Below are positions 1 through 11,806 of a stretch of DNA of 64,000 bases, piece after piece; position 1 is the stretch's first letter, and the number at the start of each line of letters is the position of its first letter. The translations under genes were made by a program, and so were the position numbers. The notes below the pieces were generated by a model that did not search any database, had not been told where the DNA came from, and saw only the letters and a program-made list of their open reading frames with translations. The DNA is taken from assembly GCF_000331285.1 (NCBI RefSeq), contig NZ_ANFX01000016.1, positions 52,844 to 116,843 of the forward strand. Direction: 5' to 3'. Origin of the DNA: Porphyrobacter sp. AAP82. Lineage in GTDB: Bacteria > Pseudomonadota > Alphaproteobacteria > Sphingomonadales > Sphingomonadaceae.

Positions 1-1
1 C

Positions 2-1087
<1,086 letters not shown>

Positions 1088-1091
1088 GCCC

Positions 1092-2666
1092 ATGCAGCTC
1101 GCCGTCTGGACCTATGAAGGCCCCCCGCATGTCGGCGCGATGCGCGTGGCAACCGCGATGGAGCAACTCCACTACGTGCTTCACGCGCCGCAGGGCGATA
1201 CCTATGCGGACCTCCTGTTTACGATGATCGAACGGCGCGGCAAGCGCCCGCCGGTCACCTATACCACCTTCGAGGCGCGCGACCTCGGCAAGGACACCGC
1301 GCAGATTTTCCAGGACGCCGCGAGGGAAGCCGTCACCCGCTTCAACCCCCAGGCGATCATCGTCGGCGCGTCCTGCACCGCCGAGCTGATCCAGGACGAT
1401 CCGGCGGGCCTTGCCGAAGCGATGGGCCTGCCGATCCCGGCGATCCCGCTCGAACTGCCGAGCTACCAGCGCAAGGAAAACTGGGGCGCGGCCGAGACCT
1501 TCTACCAGATCGTGCGGCACCTTGCCGACACCACGGTGACGCGTGCCCCGCGTGAAGGCCGCAAGGCCCGCGCCAATATCCTCGGCCCCTGCGCGCTTGG
1601 CTTCCGCCACCGCGACGATCTGGTCGAGATCAGGAAGATTCTCTGCCTGCTGGATGTCGAGATCAACCTCGTCGCCCCGCTGGGCGCCACCCCGCAGGAC
1701 ATCGCGAGGATCGGCCATGCCGACTTCAACATCGTCCTCTACCCTGAAATCGCAGATGAGGCCGCCCGCTGGCTTGAGCGCACTTTCGCTCAACCCTGTG
1801 TGCGGACCATCCCTATCGGCGTGGGAGCAACTCGCTCTTTCATTGCCGACGTCGCCGAGCTGGCAGGTGCAGATCCCACGCCTGCCCTCGGCGACACCTC
1901 TTCCCGGCTCCCGTGGTGGAGCCGATCCGTCGATTCGACCTACCTCACGGGCAAGCGCGTCTTCATCTTCGGCGATGCGACCCACGCGGTCGCCGCCGCC
2001 CGGATCGCGCGCGAGGAGCTGGGCTTCGAGGTGTGTGGCCTCGGCTGCTACAACCGCGAATTCGCCCGCGAGATCAGGGCCGAGGCCGCGGCTTGCGGGG
2101 TCGAGCCGCTGATCACCGACGATCACCTCGCGGTCGAGGACGCGATTGCCGCTGCCTGCCCGGAACTGGTGCTCGGCACGCAGATGGAACGGCACATCGC
2201 CAAGCGCTTCGGCCTGCCCTGCGCGGTCATCTCCGCGCCGGTCCACGTGCAGGATTTCCCCGCGCGCCACTCGCCCCAGATGGGCTTCGAGGGCGCGAAC
2301 GTGATCTTCGACACCTGGGTCCACCCGCTGGTGATGGGGCTGGAGGAACACCTCCTCACCATGTTCCGCGAGGATTTCGAGTTCTCCGACGAGGCAGGCG
2401 CATCGCACCACGCTGCGCATAGCCCGCGCAAGGCGCCGGTGGCCGATGCAGTTTCCGAGGCCCCGGTCGCGGATATCCCCGCGCCCGCCATGGCGGACGA
2501 ACCCGGCTCTCTGTGGACCGCCGAGGCCGAGCGCGAGCTGAAAAAAATCCCCTTCTTCGTGCGCGGCAAGGCGCGCCGCAACACCGAGAATTTCGCCGCT
2601 GCCGAAGGGCGCCGCCAGATCGATCTCGAAACGCTCTACGATGCCAAGGCGCATTATGCACGGTAG
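1092..2666 (+). CDS. bchB: Light-independent protochlorophyllide reductase subunit B
   Basis: The second core subunit of dark-operative protochlorophyllide reductase, 524 residues, a normal family length. It starts with the family sequence [20 protein letters not shown]. Asp36 ([11 protein letters not shown]) matches the unusual aspartate that supplies the fourth ligand of the 4Fe-4S cluster in the Rhodobacter enzyme. A low-complexity Ala/Pro linker at about residues 440-475 precedes the C-terminal domain ([14 protein letters not shown]), which is homologous to the protochlorophyllide-binding tail of known BchB. The ATG at 1092 was chosen because a longer frame would run into bchN and adds no family sequence. 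The 3' end overlaps bchH by 11 bases, which suggests translational coupling. The identity is secure. Confidence 0.97.
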   Translation: MQLAVWTYEGPPHVGAMRVATAMEQLHYVLHAPQGDTYADLLFTMIERRGKRPPVTYTTFEARDLGKDTAQIFQDAAREAVTRFNPQAIIVGASCTAELIQDDPAGLAEAMGLPIPAIPLELPSYQRKENWGAAETFYQIVRHLADTTVTRAPREGRKARANILGPCALGFRHRDDLVEIRKILCLLDVEINLVAPLGATPQDIARIGHADFNIVLYPEIADEAARWLERTFAQPCVRTIPIGVGATRSFIADVAELAGADPTPALGDTSSRLPWWSRSVDSTYLTGKRVFIFGDATHAVAAARIAREELGFEVCGLGCYNREFAREIRAEAAACGVEPLITDDHLAVEDAIAAACPELVLGTQMERHIAKRFGLPCAVISAPVHVQDFPARHSPQMGFEGANVIFDTWVHPLVMGLEEHLLTMFREDFEFSDEAGASHHAAHSPRKAPVADAVSEAPVADIPAPAMADEPGSLWTAEAERELKKIPFFVRGKARRNTENFAAAEGRRQIDLETLYDAKAHYAR

Positions 2667-5600
2667 TGTGCCCTCCGCTTCCTCGGTGAACCCGCAGGCC
2701 CCCGTCAGGGTGGTGATCGTCACGCTCGACAATCACCTCAAAGGCGCGGTCGACCGGGCCGAGGCGGCGCTGGCCAGGGAAGGTATCGACCTCAGCCTGC
2801 ACGCCGCGAGCGAGTGGGGCAGCAATGCCGGCGACCTCGCAGCGGTCAGATCCGCCATCGCCAGCGCCGACATCGTCATCGCCACGATGCTGTTCCTCGA
2901 CGATCACATCCGCATGGTCCTCCCCGATCTCGAAGCGCGGCGCGAGGATTGCGACGCGATGGTCTGCCTGATGAGCGCGGGCGAGGTGGTGCGCCTCACC
3001 AAGATGGGCGGCTACCGGATGGACGCGCCGGCCAAGGGGCCGCTCGCCCTGCTCAAGCGGCTGCGTGGTTCCTCGGGCAAGGACGGCAAGCCCAATTCGG
3101 GCGCAGGGCAGATGAAGATGCTGCGCCGCCTGCCCAAGATCCTGCGCTTCATTCCCGGCACCGCGCAGGACGTGCGCGCCTATTTCCTCACCCTGCAATA
3201 CTGGCTCGCGGGCTCGGACGAGAACGTGGTGGCGATGGTGCGCGCGCTGATCGACCGTTATGCGGCCGGCGCGCGGATGTATCGCCGCGGCATCACCAAG
3301 GCCGACGCCCCGCTCGAATATCCCGAGACCGGGGTGTATCATCCGGCGACGCAGCAACGCATCTCGGAAAGCCTGCGCCTGCTGCCTGCAAGCAAGGGCC
3401 GCGAGGGCACCGTGGGCCTGATCCTGCTGCGCTCCTACCTCCTTGGCCGCGACTGCGCGCATTATGACGGCGCGATTGCCGCTTTCGAGGCAGCGGGCCT
3501 CAAGGTCGTTCCGGTCTTCGCCGCAGGCCTCGACGCGCGCCCGGCGATCGAGAAATTCTTCCTCGGCCCCGATGGCCGCCCGACGGTCGATGCGATCGTC
3601 AACCTCACCGGCTTCAGCCTGGTCGGCGGCCCCGCCTATTCCGACGCACAGGCGGCGCGCGCAATGCTGGGCGGGCTCGACCTGCCCTATCTTGCCGCCC
3701 ACGCGATCGAGTTCCAGACCATCGAGGACTGGGCGCACCGTCCGCAGGGGCTGCTGCCGCTCGAATCCACCATGATGGTCGCCCTTCCCGAGCTTGACGG
3801 CTCGACTGTCCCGCACGTGTTTGGCGGACGCGCGGGACAGTCGGGGACAGGCTGTTCTGGCTGCGAGCGGCGCTGTCCGCGCCCGCAATCGCACGAGGCG
3901 CGGCCGATGCAGGCCTGCCCCGAACGTGCCGAGGCGCTCGCCGCCAAGACGCTGAAGCTGATCCGCCTGCGCCGCGCCGAGCGTGCGAGCCGCAAGCTCG
4001 CCATCGTCGTCTTCAACTTCCCGCCCAATGCCGGCGCGACCGGCACGGCGGCCTTCATGGCGGTGCACGAAAGCCTCTACGCCACCCTCGGGCGCCTCGC
4101 GGCCGAGGGCTACCAGGTCGAAGTCCCCGAAAGCCTCGATGCGATGCGCGTGAGCCTGCTCGAAGGCAACCGCGAGCGGTTCGGCAGCGACGCCAATGTC
4201 GCCCACCGCATCCCTGCCGACGAACACGTCCGGCGCGAGCCGCACCTTGCCGAGATCGAGGCTGCCTGGGGCCCGGCGCCCGGCAAGCAGCTTGCGGACG
4301 GCGGGCATATCCTCGTTCAGGGCGCGCACTTCGGGAACGTTTTCGTCGGCGTCCAGCCGGGCTTCGGCTACGAGGGCGATCCGATGCGGCTGCTGTTCGA
4401 GGGCACTTTCGCGCCGACCCACGCCTTCAGTGCCTTCTACCGCTTCATCCGAGAGGATTTCGGCGCCCATGCCGTGCTGCATTTCGGCACCCACGGCGCG
4501 CTCGAATTCATGCCCGGCAAGCAGGCGGGGATGAGCGGCAAGTGCTGGCCCGACCGCCTGATCGGCGACACGCCCAATTTCTACCTCTACGCCGCCAACA
4601 ACCCGTCCGAAGGGATGCTGGCCAAGCGCCGCTCGGGCGCGACGCTCATCAGCTACCTCACCCCGCCGCTGGCGCAGGCCGGGCTCTACAAGGGCCTCGG
4701 CGAGCTGAAGGCGAGTGTCGAGCGCTGGCGGGCCACGATTGACGATGCCGACCATGCCGGCGAGCGCGCTGATCTGGCCGCATTGATCGCCGACCAGTGC
4801 GCTGGGCTCGACATCACCTATGCCGAGATCGGCGAGCTTCCCGCGCGGCTCTACGAGATGGAGCAGGCGCTGATCCCGCACGGCCTTCATGTCTTCGGCC
4901 GCAACCCTTCGGGCGCGGAGCGCGAGGACGTGCTCGACGCGATGATGGAAGCGGGCAGCCACGATGGCCCGACGCCTGACCGCGCACGCCTTGCTGCAAG
5001 GCTTGATTCCTCGGACGAGATGGCCGCGCTGATCCACGCATTGGATGGCGGCTACGTTGCGCCCGCCCCCGGCGGCGATGTGGTGGTGAACCCCGATGTG
5101 CTGCCTACCGGGCGCAACATCCACGGCTTCGACCCCTTCCTCATCCCCTCGCCCTTCGCCTGCCGGATGGGCAGCGAGCAGGCCGAAGAGCTGATCGCGC
5201 GCCATGTCAACGGCGGCCAGCCCTTCCCCGAAAGCATCGCGATGGTGTTGTGGGGCACCGACAACATGAAGTCCGAAGGCGTCCAGATCGCGCAGGCGAT
5301 GACGCTGATGGGCGCGCGCCCGCGCCGCGACACCTATGGTCGCCTCGCGGGCGCGGAGCTGATCCCGCTCGCAGAGCTCGGCCGCCCGCGGATCGATGTG
5401 GTGGTGACGCTTTCGGGCATCTTCCGCGACCTGCTGCCGATGCAGACCAAAATGCTCGCCGAAGCCGCCTTGCTGGCAAGCCGCGCGCTGGAGCCCGAGG
5501 AAGCGAACTTCATCCGCAAGCACACCCTCATTGCGATGGACAAGCACGGCTGCGATCTCGAAACGGCGGCGCTGCGGGTCTTCTCCAATGCCGAAGGGGC

Positions 5601-6297
5601 CTACGGCGCCAACGTCAACCAGATGATCGAGGGCGGTGTCTGGGCCGATCCCGACGAACTGGCCAATGCCTTCGAGAGCAACAAGGGCTTTGCCTATGGT
5701 GTCTCGGGCAAGCCGGTGCAGCAGCGCGAACTGCTCCAGAGCGCGCTGGGCACGGTCGATTTCACCTACCAGAACCTCGAGAGCATCGAGCTCGGCATCA
5801 ACGATGTCGACCAGTATGTCGATGGCCTGGGCGGCGTGACCCGTTCGGTCGCGCGGGCCAAGGGCGCCGAAACGCCGGTCTACATCCTCGATGCGACCCG
5901 CGGCAGCACCAAGGTGCGCACGCTTTCCGAACAGATCGACCTCGAGGCGCGCACCCGCACCCTCAATCCCAAGTGGTTCGAGGGCCTGCTCGAACACGGC
6001 TATGAAGGCGTGCGCCAGATCGAAGGACACGTGACCAGCACGCTGGGCTGGTCGGCCACCACCGGCCAGGTCGCGCCGTGGGTCTACCAGAAAATTTCCG
6101 AGACCTTCGTGCTCGATGCCGAAATGCGCCGGCGGTTGTCGCAGCTCAATCCCAAGAGTGCCGGGCGCGTGGCTGGGCGACTGCTCGAAGCCTGCGACCG
6201 CAATCTGTGGGCCCCTGACGAAGCGACGCTTGCCGCCTTGCGCGAAGCCAATGACGAGCTGGAGGACCGCCTCGAAGGCGTGTTCCCGGCTGAATGA
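2656..6297 (+). CDS. bchH: Magnesium chelatase subunit H
   Basis: The porphyrin-binding, catalytic large subunit of Mg-chelatase. With BchI and BchD, not in this window, it inserts Mg2+ into protoporphyrin IX, the first committed step to bacteriochlorophyll. The 1213 residues match the usual size and the whole protein is CobN/BchH-like. A cysteine-rich stretch ([13 protein letters not shown]) lies about one third in, and the conserved [15 protein letters not shown] and [15 protein letters not shown] blocks follow. ATG 2656 is preferred because AAGGCG sits upstream; ATG 2641 in the same frame lacks a ribosome-binding site. It overlaps the bchB stop and is followed 17 bases later by bchL. BchH is also the methyltransferase partner of BchM downstream. 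Confidence 0.97.
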   Translation: MHGSVPSASSVNPQAPVRVVIVTLDNHLKGAVDRAEAALAREGIDLSLHAASEWGSNAGDLAAVRSAIASADIVIATMLFLDDHIRMVLPDLEARREDCDAMVCLMSAGEVVRLTKMGGYRMDAPAKGPLALLKRLRGSSGKDGKPNSGAGQMKMLRRLPKILRFIPGTAQDVRAYFLTLQYWLAGSDENVVAMVRALIDRYAAGARMYRRGITKADAPLEYPETGVYHPATQQRISESLRLLPASKGREGTVGLILLRSYLLGRDCAHYDGAIAAFEAAGLKVVPVFAAGLDARPAIEKFFLGPDGRPTVDAIVNLTGFSLVGGPAYSDAQAARAMLGGLDLPYLAAHAIEFQTIEDWAHRPQGLLPLESTMMVALPELDGSTVPHVFGGRAGQSGTGCSGCERRCPRPQSHEARPMQACPERAEALAAKTLKLIRLRRAERASRKLAIVVFNFPPNAGATGTAAFMAVHESLYATLGRLAAEGYQVEVPESLDAMRVSLLEGNRERFGSDANVAHRIPADEHVRREPHLAEIEAAWGPAPGKQLADGGHILVQGAHFGNVFVGVQPGFGYEGDPMRLLFEGTFAPTHAFSAFYRFIREDFGAHAVLHFGTHGALEFMPGKQAGMSGKCWPDRLIGDTPNFYLYAANNPSEGMLAKRRSGATLISYLTPPLAQAGLYKGLGELKASVERWRATIDDADHAGERADLAALIADQCAGLDITYAEIGELPARLYEMEQALIPHGLHVFGRNPSGAEREDVLDAMMEAGSHDGPTPDRARLAARLDSSDEMAALIHALDGGYVAPAPGGDVVVNPDVLPTGRNIHGFDPFLIPSPFACRMGSEQAEELIARHVNGGQPFPESIAMVLWGTDNMKSEGVQIAQAMTLMGARPRRDTYGRLAGAELIPLAELGRPRIDVVVTLSGIFRDLLPMQTKMLAEAALLASRALEPEEANFIRKHTLIAMDKHGCDLETAALRVFSNAEGAYGANVNQMIEGGVWADPDELANAFESNKGFAYGVSGKPVQQRELLQSALGTVDFTYQNLESIELGINDVDQYVDGLGGVTRSVARAKGAETPVYILDATRGSTKVRTLSEQIDLEARTRTLNPKWFEGLLEHGYEGVRQIEGHVTSTLGWSATTGQVAPWVYQKISETFVLDAEMRRRLSQLNPKSAGRVAGRLLEACDRNLWAPDEATLAALREANDELEDRLEGVFPAE

Positions 6298-6308
6298 CCA
6301 AGGGATAG

Positions 6309-7210
<902 letters not shown>

Positions 7211-7211
<1 letters not shown>

Positions 7212-7915
7212 TGGCGACCCGCAACCCTTCCGAATATGACGACCGCCGCGAGGCGCTGGCGACCTATTTCGACAGCACTGCGCGTCAGGCGTGGATCGAC
7301 CTCACCTCGGACACCAAGGTCTCGGGCATCCGCGCCACGGTGCGCGCGGGGCGCGATGCGATGCGCAGCCTCCTGATGGGCTGGCTGCCGACCGACCTGA
7401 GGCGCACGCGTCTCCTCGATGCGGGCTGCGGCACGGGCTCGCTCGCGGTCGCGGCGGCCTGCCGCGGCGCGGAAGTGACCGGCATCGATATCGCCGCCGG
7501 CCTCGTCGAAGTCGCCCGCCAGCGCACGCCGTCATTCATCGGCCACGGACGGATTCATTGGCGTTCGGGCGACATGCTCGATCCCGAGCTCGGCACCTTT
7601 GCCCATGTGGTCGCGATGGATTCGCTGATCCATTACGAGCCCGAGGATCTGGTCGCCGCCCTCGCCAAGCTGGCGCAGCGCACCACCGGCTCGATCCTCT
7701 TCACCTTCGCCCCGCGCACCACGCTGCTCGCCGCGATGCACACGGTCGGCAAGGCCTTCCCCAAGTCCGACCGTTCGCCCGCCATCGTGCCGGTGGCCGA
7801 AGGCGAGCTGCGCGAGCGGCTGGCGCGCCTCAATGGCTGGAGCATCGGCCGCAGCCAGCGCATCTCGTCCGGATTCTATACCTCGCAGGCGCTGGAACTG
7901 GTGCGGCACGGATGA
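7211..7915 (+). CDS. bchM: Magnesium protoporphyrin IX O-methyltransferase
   Basis: Transfers a methyl group from S-adenosylmethionine to the 13-propionate of Mg-protoporphyrin IX, making the substrate of the AcsF cyclase encoded further down the cluster. The protein has 234 residues, normal for BchM. It shows the class I methyltransferase motif I, LLDAGCGTGSLA, followed by the acidic loop VTGIDIA and the motif-II-like HVVAMDSLIHYEPED. It is predicted to be cytoplasmic and to work with BchH. The start ATG overlaps the bchL stop and its own TGA overlaps the lhaA ATG, so three genes are linked by 1-4-base overlaps. Confidence 0.96.
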
Positions 7916-9357
7916 ACCGCCCCGCTCGCCCCGATGCTCCGCAGAGCTTTGCCGAACTGCTGTTCCGGCTGCTGCCCTTTGCGGACGCGGCGAGTGTCGA
8001 TCTGCCCCTGCCGCGCCTGTTGCGCCTGTCGCTGTTCCAGTTCAGCGTCGGCATGGCGACGGTGCTTTTGAACGGCACATTGAACCGCGTGATGGTGGTC
8101 GAGCTCGGCACGCCGACCTGGCTGGTCGCGCTGCTGATCGCGGTGCCGCTGCTCGCAGCGCCGTTCCGCGCGCTGATCGGCCACAAGTCCGACACCCACC
8201 GCTCGGTGCTCGGCTGGCGGCGGGTACCCTATATCTGGTTCGGCTCGCTGATGCAGTTCGGCGGCCTGGCGATCATGCCCTTCGCGCTGCTGTTGCTGAA
8301 GGGCGAGGAGAACTTCACGCTCGGCATGGTCGCGGCGGCGGCAGCCTTCCTGCTGACCGGCGTGGGCTTCCACACCACCCAGACCGCAGGTCTCGCGCTG
8401 GTCGCCGACCTTGCGCCCGAAGACAAGCGGCCGCGCGCGGTGGCGCTGCATTACGTGATGCTGCTGGTCGGCATGATGTTCTCGGCCTTCGTGATCGGCG
8501 GCGTGCTGGCGGATTTCTCGAACACCAAGCTGGTGCAGGTGATCCAGGGCTGCGCCGTGCTGACGGTCATCCTCAACACCGTCGCGATCTGGAAACAGGA
8601 AGCGCGCAACCCGCGCTTGACCAAGGGCCTCCAGCCCGGCGCACCCACCTTTTCGCAGCTGTGGCACGATTTCGTGAAGAGCGGGCGCAATGCCCGCCTG
8701 CTGACCGCGATCGGGATCGGCGCGGCGGGATTTGCGATGCAGGACGCGCTGCTCGAACCCTATGGCGGCGAGATTCTCGGCCTGTCGGTCGGGGCGACCA
8801 CCGGGCTGACCGGCGCATGGGCGCTGGGATCGCTGCTGGGCTTCATGCTGTCGGGCCGGGCGCTGGCGCGCGGGTGGGACCCGCTGCGGCTGGCGGGCGC
8901 TGGCCTCGTGGTCGGGATCAACGCCTTCCTCGTCGTGCTCTTCGCCGGGCCCTTCGCTGCGCCGCTGATGCTTTATGCCGGCGCGCTCGGGATCGGGGTC
9001 GGGCTGGGGCTGTTTTCGGTCGGCACGCTGATGGAGGCGATGAACATCGCCGATGGCGAGACCGCCGGCCTTGCGCTGGGCGCATGGGGCGCGGTGCAGG
9101 CGACCTGCGCAGGCCTCGGCATTGCGGTCGGCGGGCTCCTGCGCGACGCGGTCGCCGCGCTTGTGCAAAGCCACGATGCCGCCGCCACGATGGCGATGCG
9201 GGCCACCGGCTATGGCACTGTCTACATTCTCGAAATCGCGCTGCTCCTGGCCGGCCTTGCCGCCATCGGGCCCCTTGTGGGCTACCAGCGCCAACCTGCC
9301 TCGGGGGAAGGGGATCCCCTCGCGCGGCCGTTCGGACTTGCGGAGTTTCCGACATGA
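7912..9357 (+). CDS. lhaA: Light-harvesting 1 assembly protein LhaA (PucC/MFS family)
   Basis: A 481-residue integral membrane protein of the LhaA/PucC (bacteriochlorophyll delivery) branch of the major facilitator superfamily. It helps assemble light-harvesting complex 1 around the reaction centre. About twelve hydrophobic segments are visible. The N-terminal LSLFQFSVGMATVLLNGTLN and the block HKSDTHRSVLGWRRVPYIW are characteristic of the family. Its position between bchM and puhA is the conserved one in purple bacteria, which supports LhaA over PucC. The ATG at 7912 overlaps the bchM stop (ATGA). The last bases overlap a very small reading frame that leads to puhA. Confidence 0.95.
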   Translation: MNRPARPDAPQSFAELLFRLLPFADAASVDLPLPRLLRLSLFQFSVGMATVLLNGTLNRVMVVELGTPTWLVALLIAVPLLAAPFRALIGHKSDTHRSVLGWRRVPYIWFGSLMQFGGLAIMPFALLLLKGEENFTLGMVAAAAAFLLTGVGFHTTQTAGLALVADLAPEDKRPRAVALHYVMLLVGMMFSAFVIGGVLADFSNTKLVQVIQGCAVLTVILNTVAIWKQEARNPRLTKGLQPGAPTFSQLWHDFVKSGRNARLLTAIGIGAAGFAMQDALLEPYGGEILGLSVGATTGLTGAWALGSLLGFMLSGRALARGWDPLRLAGAGLVVGINAFLVVLFAGPFAAPLMLYAGALGIGVGLGLFSVGTLMEAMNIADGETAGLALGAWGAVQATCAGLGIAVGGLLRDAVAALVQSHDAAATMAMRATGYGTVYILEIALLLAGLAAIGPLVGYQRQPASGEGDPLARPFGLAEFPT

Positions 9358-9440
9358 ATACCCGTGCCCGCCTGACAATCCCGTCCCTTTGCCCCGGCTT
9401 CGCCTCAGCCGGGCTCTTCCATGAGAGGAATATGAAATGA
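9354..9440 (+). CDS. Possible 28-residue leader peptide between lhaA and puhA
   Basis: A 28-codon frame (MNTRARLTIP... ending ERNMK) whose ATG overlaps the lhaA stop (ATGA) and whose TGA overlaps the puhA ATG (ATGA). It would bridge ribosomes from lhaA into puhA. It has no strong ribosome-binding site of its own and no recognisable domain, and it contains the hairpin at 9393-9413. It may be only a spacer that happens to stay open. The double overlap at both ends is the only positive evidence. Confidence 0.25.
   Translation: MNTRARLTIPSLCPGFASAGLFHERNMK
9393..9413 (+). promoter_or_regulatory. Hairpin in the lhaA-puhA gap
   Basis: A perfect 7-bp stem, CCCGGCT / AGCCGGG, with loop TCGCCTC, 23 bases before the puhA start. 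There is no T-run after it, so it is more likely an mRNA processing or stability element, or a ribosome-pausing signal, than a terminator. It would mark the step from low-abundance enzymes to the highly expressed reaction-centre subunit. The ribosome-binding site of puhA (GAGAGGA, 9423-9429) follows it. Confidence 0.5.
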
Positions 9441-10246
9441 ATGCTGCCTATATCGTCGGCACCTTCGATGTTGCCGAACTCGCCTTCCTGCTGTTCTTCG
9501 GCTTCTTCGTTGCGCTGGTCTTCTATCTCAACAAGGAAAGCCGCCGCGAGGGCTACCCGCTCGAAGACGAGGTGACCGGCACGGTCGAGCCCGACACCCG
9601 CCTGTTCGATGGCGCCAAGAAGAGCTTCCCGCTCCCCCATGGCCGCGGCACCTATGTGCCCGAGGACGTCGCGCGCGACGATGTGAACGTGCCTGCGGTC
9701 CAGGCCTTCCGCGCCGGCGGCGCGCCCTGGGTCCCGACCGGGGATGCCATGGCCGACGGCATGGGCCCGGCTGCCTTCGCCAACCGCGCGAAGTATCCCG
9801 ATCTCACCTTCGACGGCCGCCCGCGCATCGTGCCGATCGCGCAGAGCCACGAGCTGGCGATCGCCCCCAATGATCCGCAGCTCGTCGGCTACCCCGTGGT
9901 CGCAGCCGATGGCGTCACCGTCGGCACGGTCACCGACATCTGGGTCGACCAGGCCGAGCACATGGTCCGCTATCTCGAAGTCGAGACGACCGGCGGCAAG
10001 AAGGTGCTCGCGCCGATGAACGTCGCGGTGGTCCACGGCAACAGCCTGCTTGCCAAGATCCTGCCGACCACCAGCGACGAGAAGCAATTCGTCGAGATCG
10101 ACGCGATCACCGCCGCGCAGTTCGACGGCGTTCCCGCGCTCGAGACCGCCGGCACGATCACCCGCTACGAGGAAGATCGCATCCAGGCCTATTTCGGCGG
10201 GGGCTACATGTATGCGACGCCGGAAAGGTCGGAAGCATGGATCTGA
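9437..10246 (+). CDS. puhA: Photosynthetic reaction centre H subunit
   Basis: Subunit H of the type II reaction centre. It caps the L/M core on the cytoplasmic side and shapes the proton path to the secondary quinone. The protein has 269 residues. One transmembrane helix lies at about residues 13-30 (LAFLLFFGFFVALVFYL), followed by NKESRREGYPLE and the cytoplasmic PRC-barrel domain (VVAADGVTVGTVTDIWVD). The ribosome-binding site GAGAGGA lies 8 bases upstream of the ATG. The last ten bases overlap puhB. The L and M genes (pufLM) are not in this window. Confidence 0.97.
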   Translation: MNAAYIVGTFDVAELAFLLFFGFFVALVFYLNKESRREGYPLEDEVTGTVEPDTRLFDGAKKSFPLPHGRGTYVPEDVARDDVNVPAVQAFRAGGAPWVPTGDAMADGMGPAAFANRAKYPDLTFDGRPRIVPIAQSHELAIAPNDPQLVGYPVVAADGVTVGTVTDIWVDQAEHMVRYLEVETTGGKKVLAPMNVAVVHGNSLLAKILPTTSDEKQFVEIDAITAAQFDGVPALETAGTITRYEEDRIQAYFGGGYMYATPERSEAWI

Positions 10247-11019
10247 CAGCTGAGGCAAAGGTGACGGCAGCAGCGCGGGCAGCGGCGGAAACGCCGCTGC
10301 CCGCCGGCGGCTTCGATCACTCGGCGCTCGAAAATGACGGCCCCAAGGCCTTCGGTGACCGCATGGGCACCCCGCAGAGCGACGAGCGGGTGCTGTGGAA
10401 GGGCCGTCCGCAGCTCGGCCTGCTGGCGCGCACCGCGTTCCATGGCCGCAGCGCCGGCGCCTATATGGCAGCGCTGGTGGTGGTCGCCCTGGTGCTGGGC
10501 CGCAATGATGCCGCGATCGTCGCGGCGCTGCTTGGGGTGGCGCTCGCCGCGATCCTGCACCTGCTCGCCTGGGCGAGTGCGCGCTCGACGCTCTACATCC
10601 TCACCGACCAGCGCCTCATCATGCGCATCGGCATCGCGATCGAGACGCGGGTGAATATTCCGCTGAAGCAGATCACCGCCGCGCATCTCGCGGTGCTGAC
10701 CAAAGACGGCCACGGCGATATCGCCTTCGAACTGGCCGGCGAACGCCTGCTCGGCACGCTGCTGCTGTGGCCGCATGTGCGCCCCTGGCACTATGCCATG
10801 CCGCAGCCGATGCTGCGCTCGGTGCCCGATGCCGCAGCGCTCGCGCAGATGATCGCCGAGGCCCGCGCACGGTTCGGCGCGATCGAACGCAATTTGAGCG
10901 AGATCAAGGAAGCCGCTCCCGCCGGCGGGCAGACCGCAGGCGCGGGCATGCCCGTGCCCCCGCGCCTTGCCCCGGTCATGGCCCGCGGCGAGCCGGGTCT
11001 GGAAGGAGCCCCCGCATGA
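10237..11019 (+). CDS. puhB: Reaction-centre assembly protein PuhB
   Basis: A PuhB-type membrane protein of 260 residues, needed in Rhodobacter for efficient reaction-centre assembly. The N-terminal part is soluble. The motif GTPQSDERVLWKGRPQLGLLA leads into two hydrophobic segments at about residues 75-110 and then a bacterial PH-like domain (LYILTDQRLIMRIGIAIETRVNIPLKQI). The last 35 residues are Ala/Gly/Pro-rich. It overlaps puhA upstream by 10 bases and puhC downstream by 4 (ATGA). The assignment rests on both sequence and conserved position. Confidence 0.93.
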   Translation: MDLTAEAKVTAAARAAAETPLPAGGFDHSALENDGPKAFGDRMGTPQSDERVLWKGRPQLGLLARTAFHGRSAGAYMAALVVVALVLGRNDAAIVAALLGVALAAILHLLAWASARSTLYILTDQRLIMRIGIAIETRVNIPLKQITAAHLAVLTKDGHGDIAFELAGERLLGTLLLWPHVRPWHYAMPQPMLRSVPDAAALAQMIAEARARFGAIERNLSEIKEAAPAGGQTAGAGMPVPPRLAPVMARGEPGLEGAPA

Positions 11020-11504
11020 TCGTTCGCGAATACGAGAAGGACGAGATCACCGTCCACCGCGCACCGCTGATCCTGATGGGCGGGATCATCGCCATCTCGC
11101 TGGTGCTGACCGCATCCGTGACGCTGGGCTTCGTGCCCAAGCAGTCGGTCCCCGCCGAAGCGCGCGCTGCCGCCGGGATCGGCGCGGCGCAGGTGCGCAG
11201 TCTCAAGTTCTTCGACGAGCCCGACGGCACCGTGCGTGTCGAGGACGGCGCCAGCCGCGAAGTGCTCGCCCGCTTCGGCGAGGGCGAAGGCGGCTTCATC
11301 CGCGCCACCGTGCGCAGCCTCGTCCACCAGCGCCGCATCCGCAATATCGGCCCCGAGGTCGCCTTCACTCTCACCGAATGGGAGAACGGCAATCTCACCC
11401 TCGCCGATCCGGTGACGGGCCGCAGCGTCGAGGTCAGCTCGTTCGGGCCGGACAACCGCGCGGTCTACCAGAACCTGCTGCCGGCCAAGGGGGGCGCCCG
11501 CTGA
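11016..11504 (+). CDS. puhC: Photosynthetic complex assembly protein PuhC
   Basis: A small bitopic membrane protein of 162 residues. A short N-terminal cytoplasmic segment ([17 protein letters not shown]) is followed by one transmembrane helix at about residues 18-40 and a periplasmic domain of about 120 residues. PuhC proteins affect reaction-centre/LH1 assembly and organisation in Rhodobacter. The periplasmic part contains the family pattern [17 protein letters not shown] (here [13 protein letters not shown]) and a [15 protein letters not shown] block. Both ends overlap neighbours: puhB by 4 bases and the next small gene by 1. Confidence 0.92.
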   Translation: MIVREYEKDEITVHRAPLILMGGIIAISLVLTASVTLGFVPKQSVPAEARAAAGIGAAQVRSLKFFDEPDGTVRVEDGASREVLARFGEGEGGFIRATVRSLVHQRRIRNIGPEVAFTLTEWENGNLTLADPVTGRSVEVSSFGPDNRAVYQNLLPAKGGAR

Positions 11505-11806
11505 TGGCGCTCGCCTTCCTCACCTCGGAGAGCTTCGAGACCCCCTGCACGATCACGGTCGAGCAGAGTTCGGAAGCCTTCCACGCCCATGTCGAACTCG
11601 CCGAGACCATCGCGATCGAGCCGGGCGACAAGGTCCGCGTCCACGGCGCACCGATCCAGATCCCGTTCGGCACCCGGCAGGTGTTCGAACGCCGCGCCAC
11701 GGTGACCCGCGCCAGCCCGCTGATGCGCGCCCTCACACGGGCGGCGGCCTATTTCGATCTCGCCGAACTCTACGAAGTCAGCTTCAACGCCGGGAGGATC
11801 AAATGA
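11504..11806 (+). CDS. Conserved 100-residue protein between puhC and acsF, function unknown
   Basis: A 100-residue protein with no signal peptide or membrane helix. It begins [21 protein letters not shown] and contains [20 protein letters not shown] followed by a basic segment and the C-terminal [14 protein letters not shown] small unnamed gene at this position is a standing feature of puhABC-acsF-puhE-hemA clusters of aerobic phototrophic proteobacteria, which argues that it works with the photosynthetic apparatus or the cyclase. It overlaps puhC (TGATG) and acsF (ATGA, 11803-11806), so it is probably made in step with both. I assign no biochemical function. Confidence 0.85.
   Translation: MALAFLTSESFETPCTITVEQSSEAFHAHVELAETIAIEPGDKVRVHGAPIQIPFGTRQVFERRATVTRASPLMRALTRAAAYFDLAELYEVSFNAGRIK

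Noticed and set aside
2356..6030. A 1224-codon minus-strand open frame opposite bchH
   Set aside because: It is an antisense shadow caused by GC-rich codon bias. It covers bchH and part of bchB, which are certain genes, and its translation has no recognisable domain.
7291..7911. A longer LhaA starting inside bchM
   Set aside because: The same frame is open upstream, but its translation is not hydrophobic or LhaA-like. The ATG at 7912 overlapping the bchM stop is the natural start.
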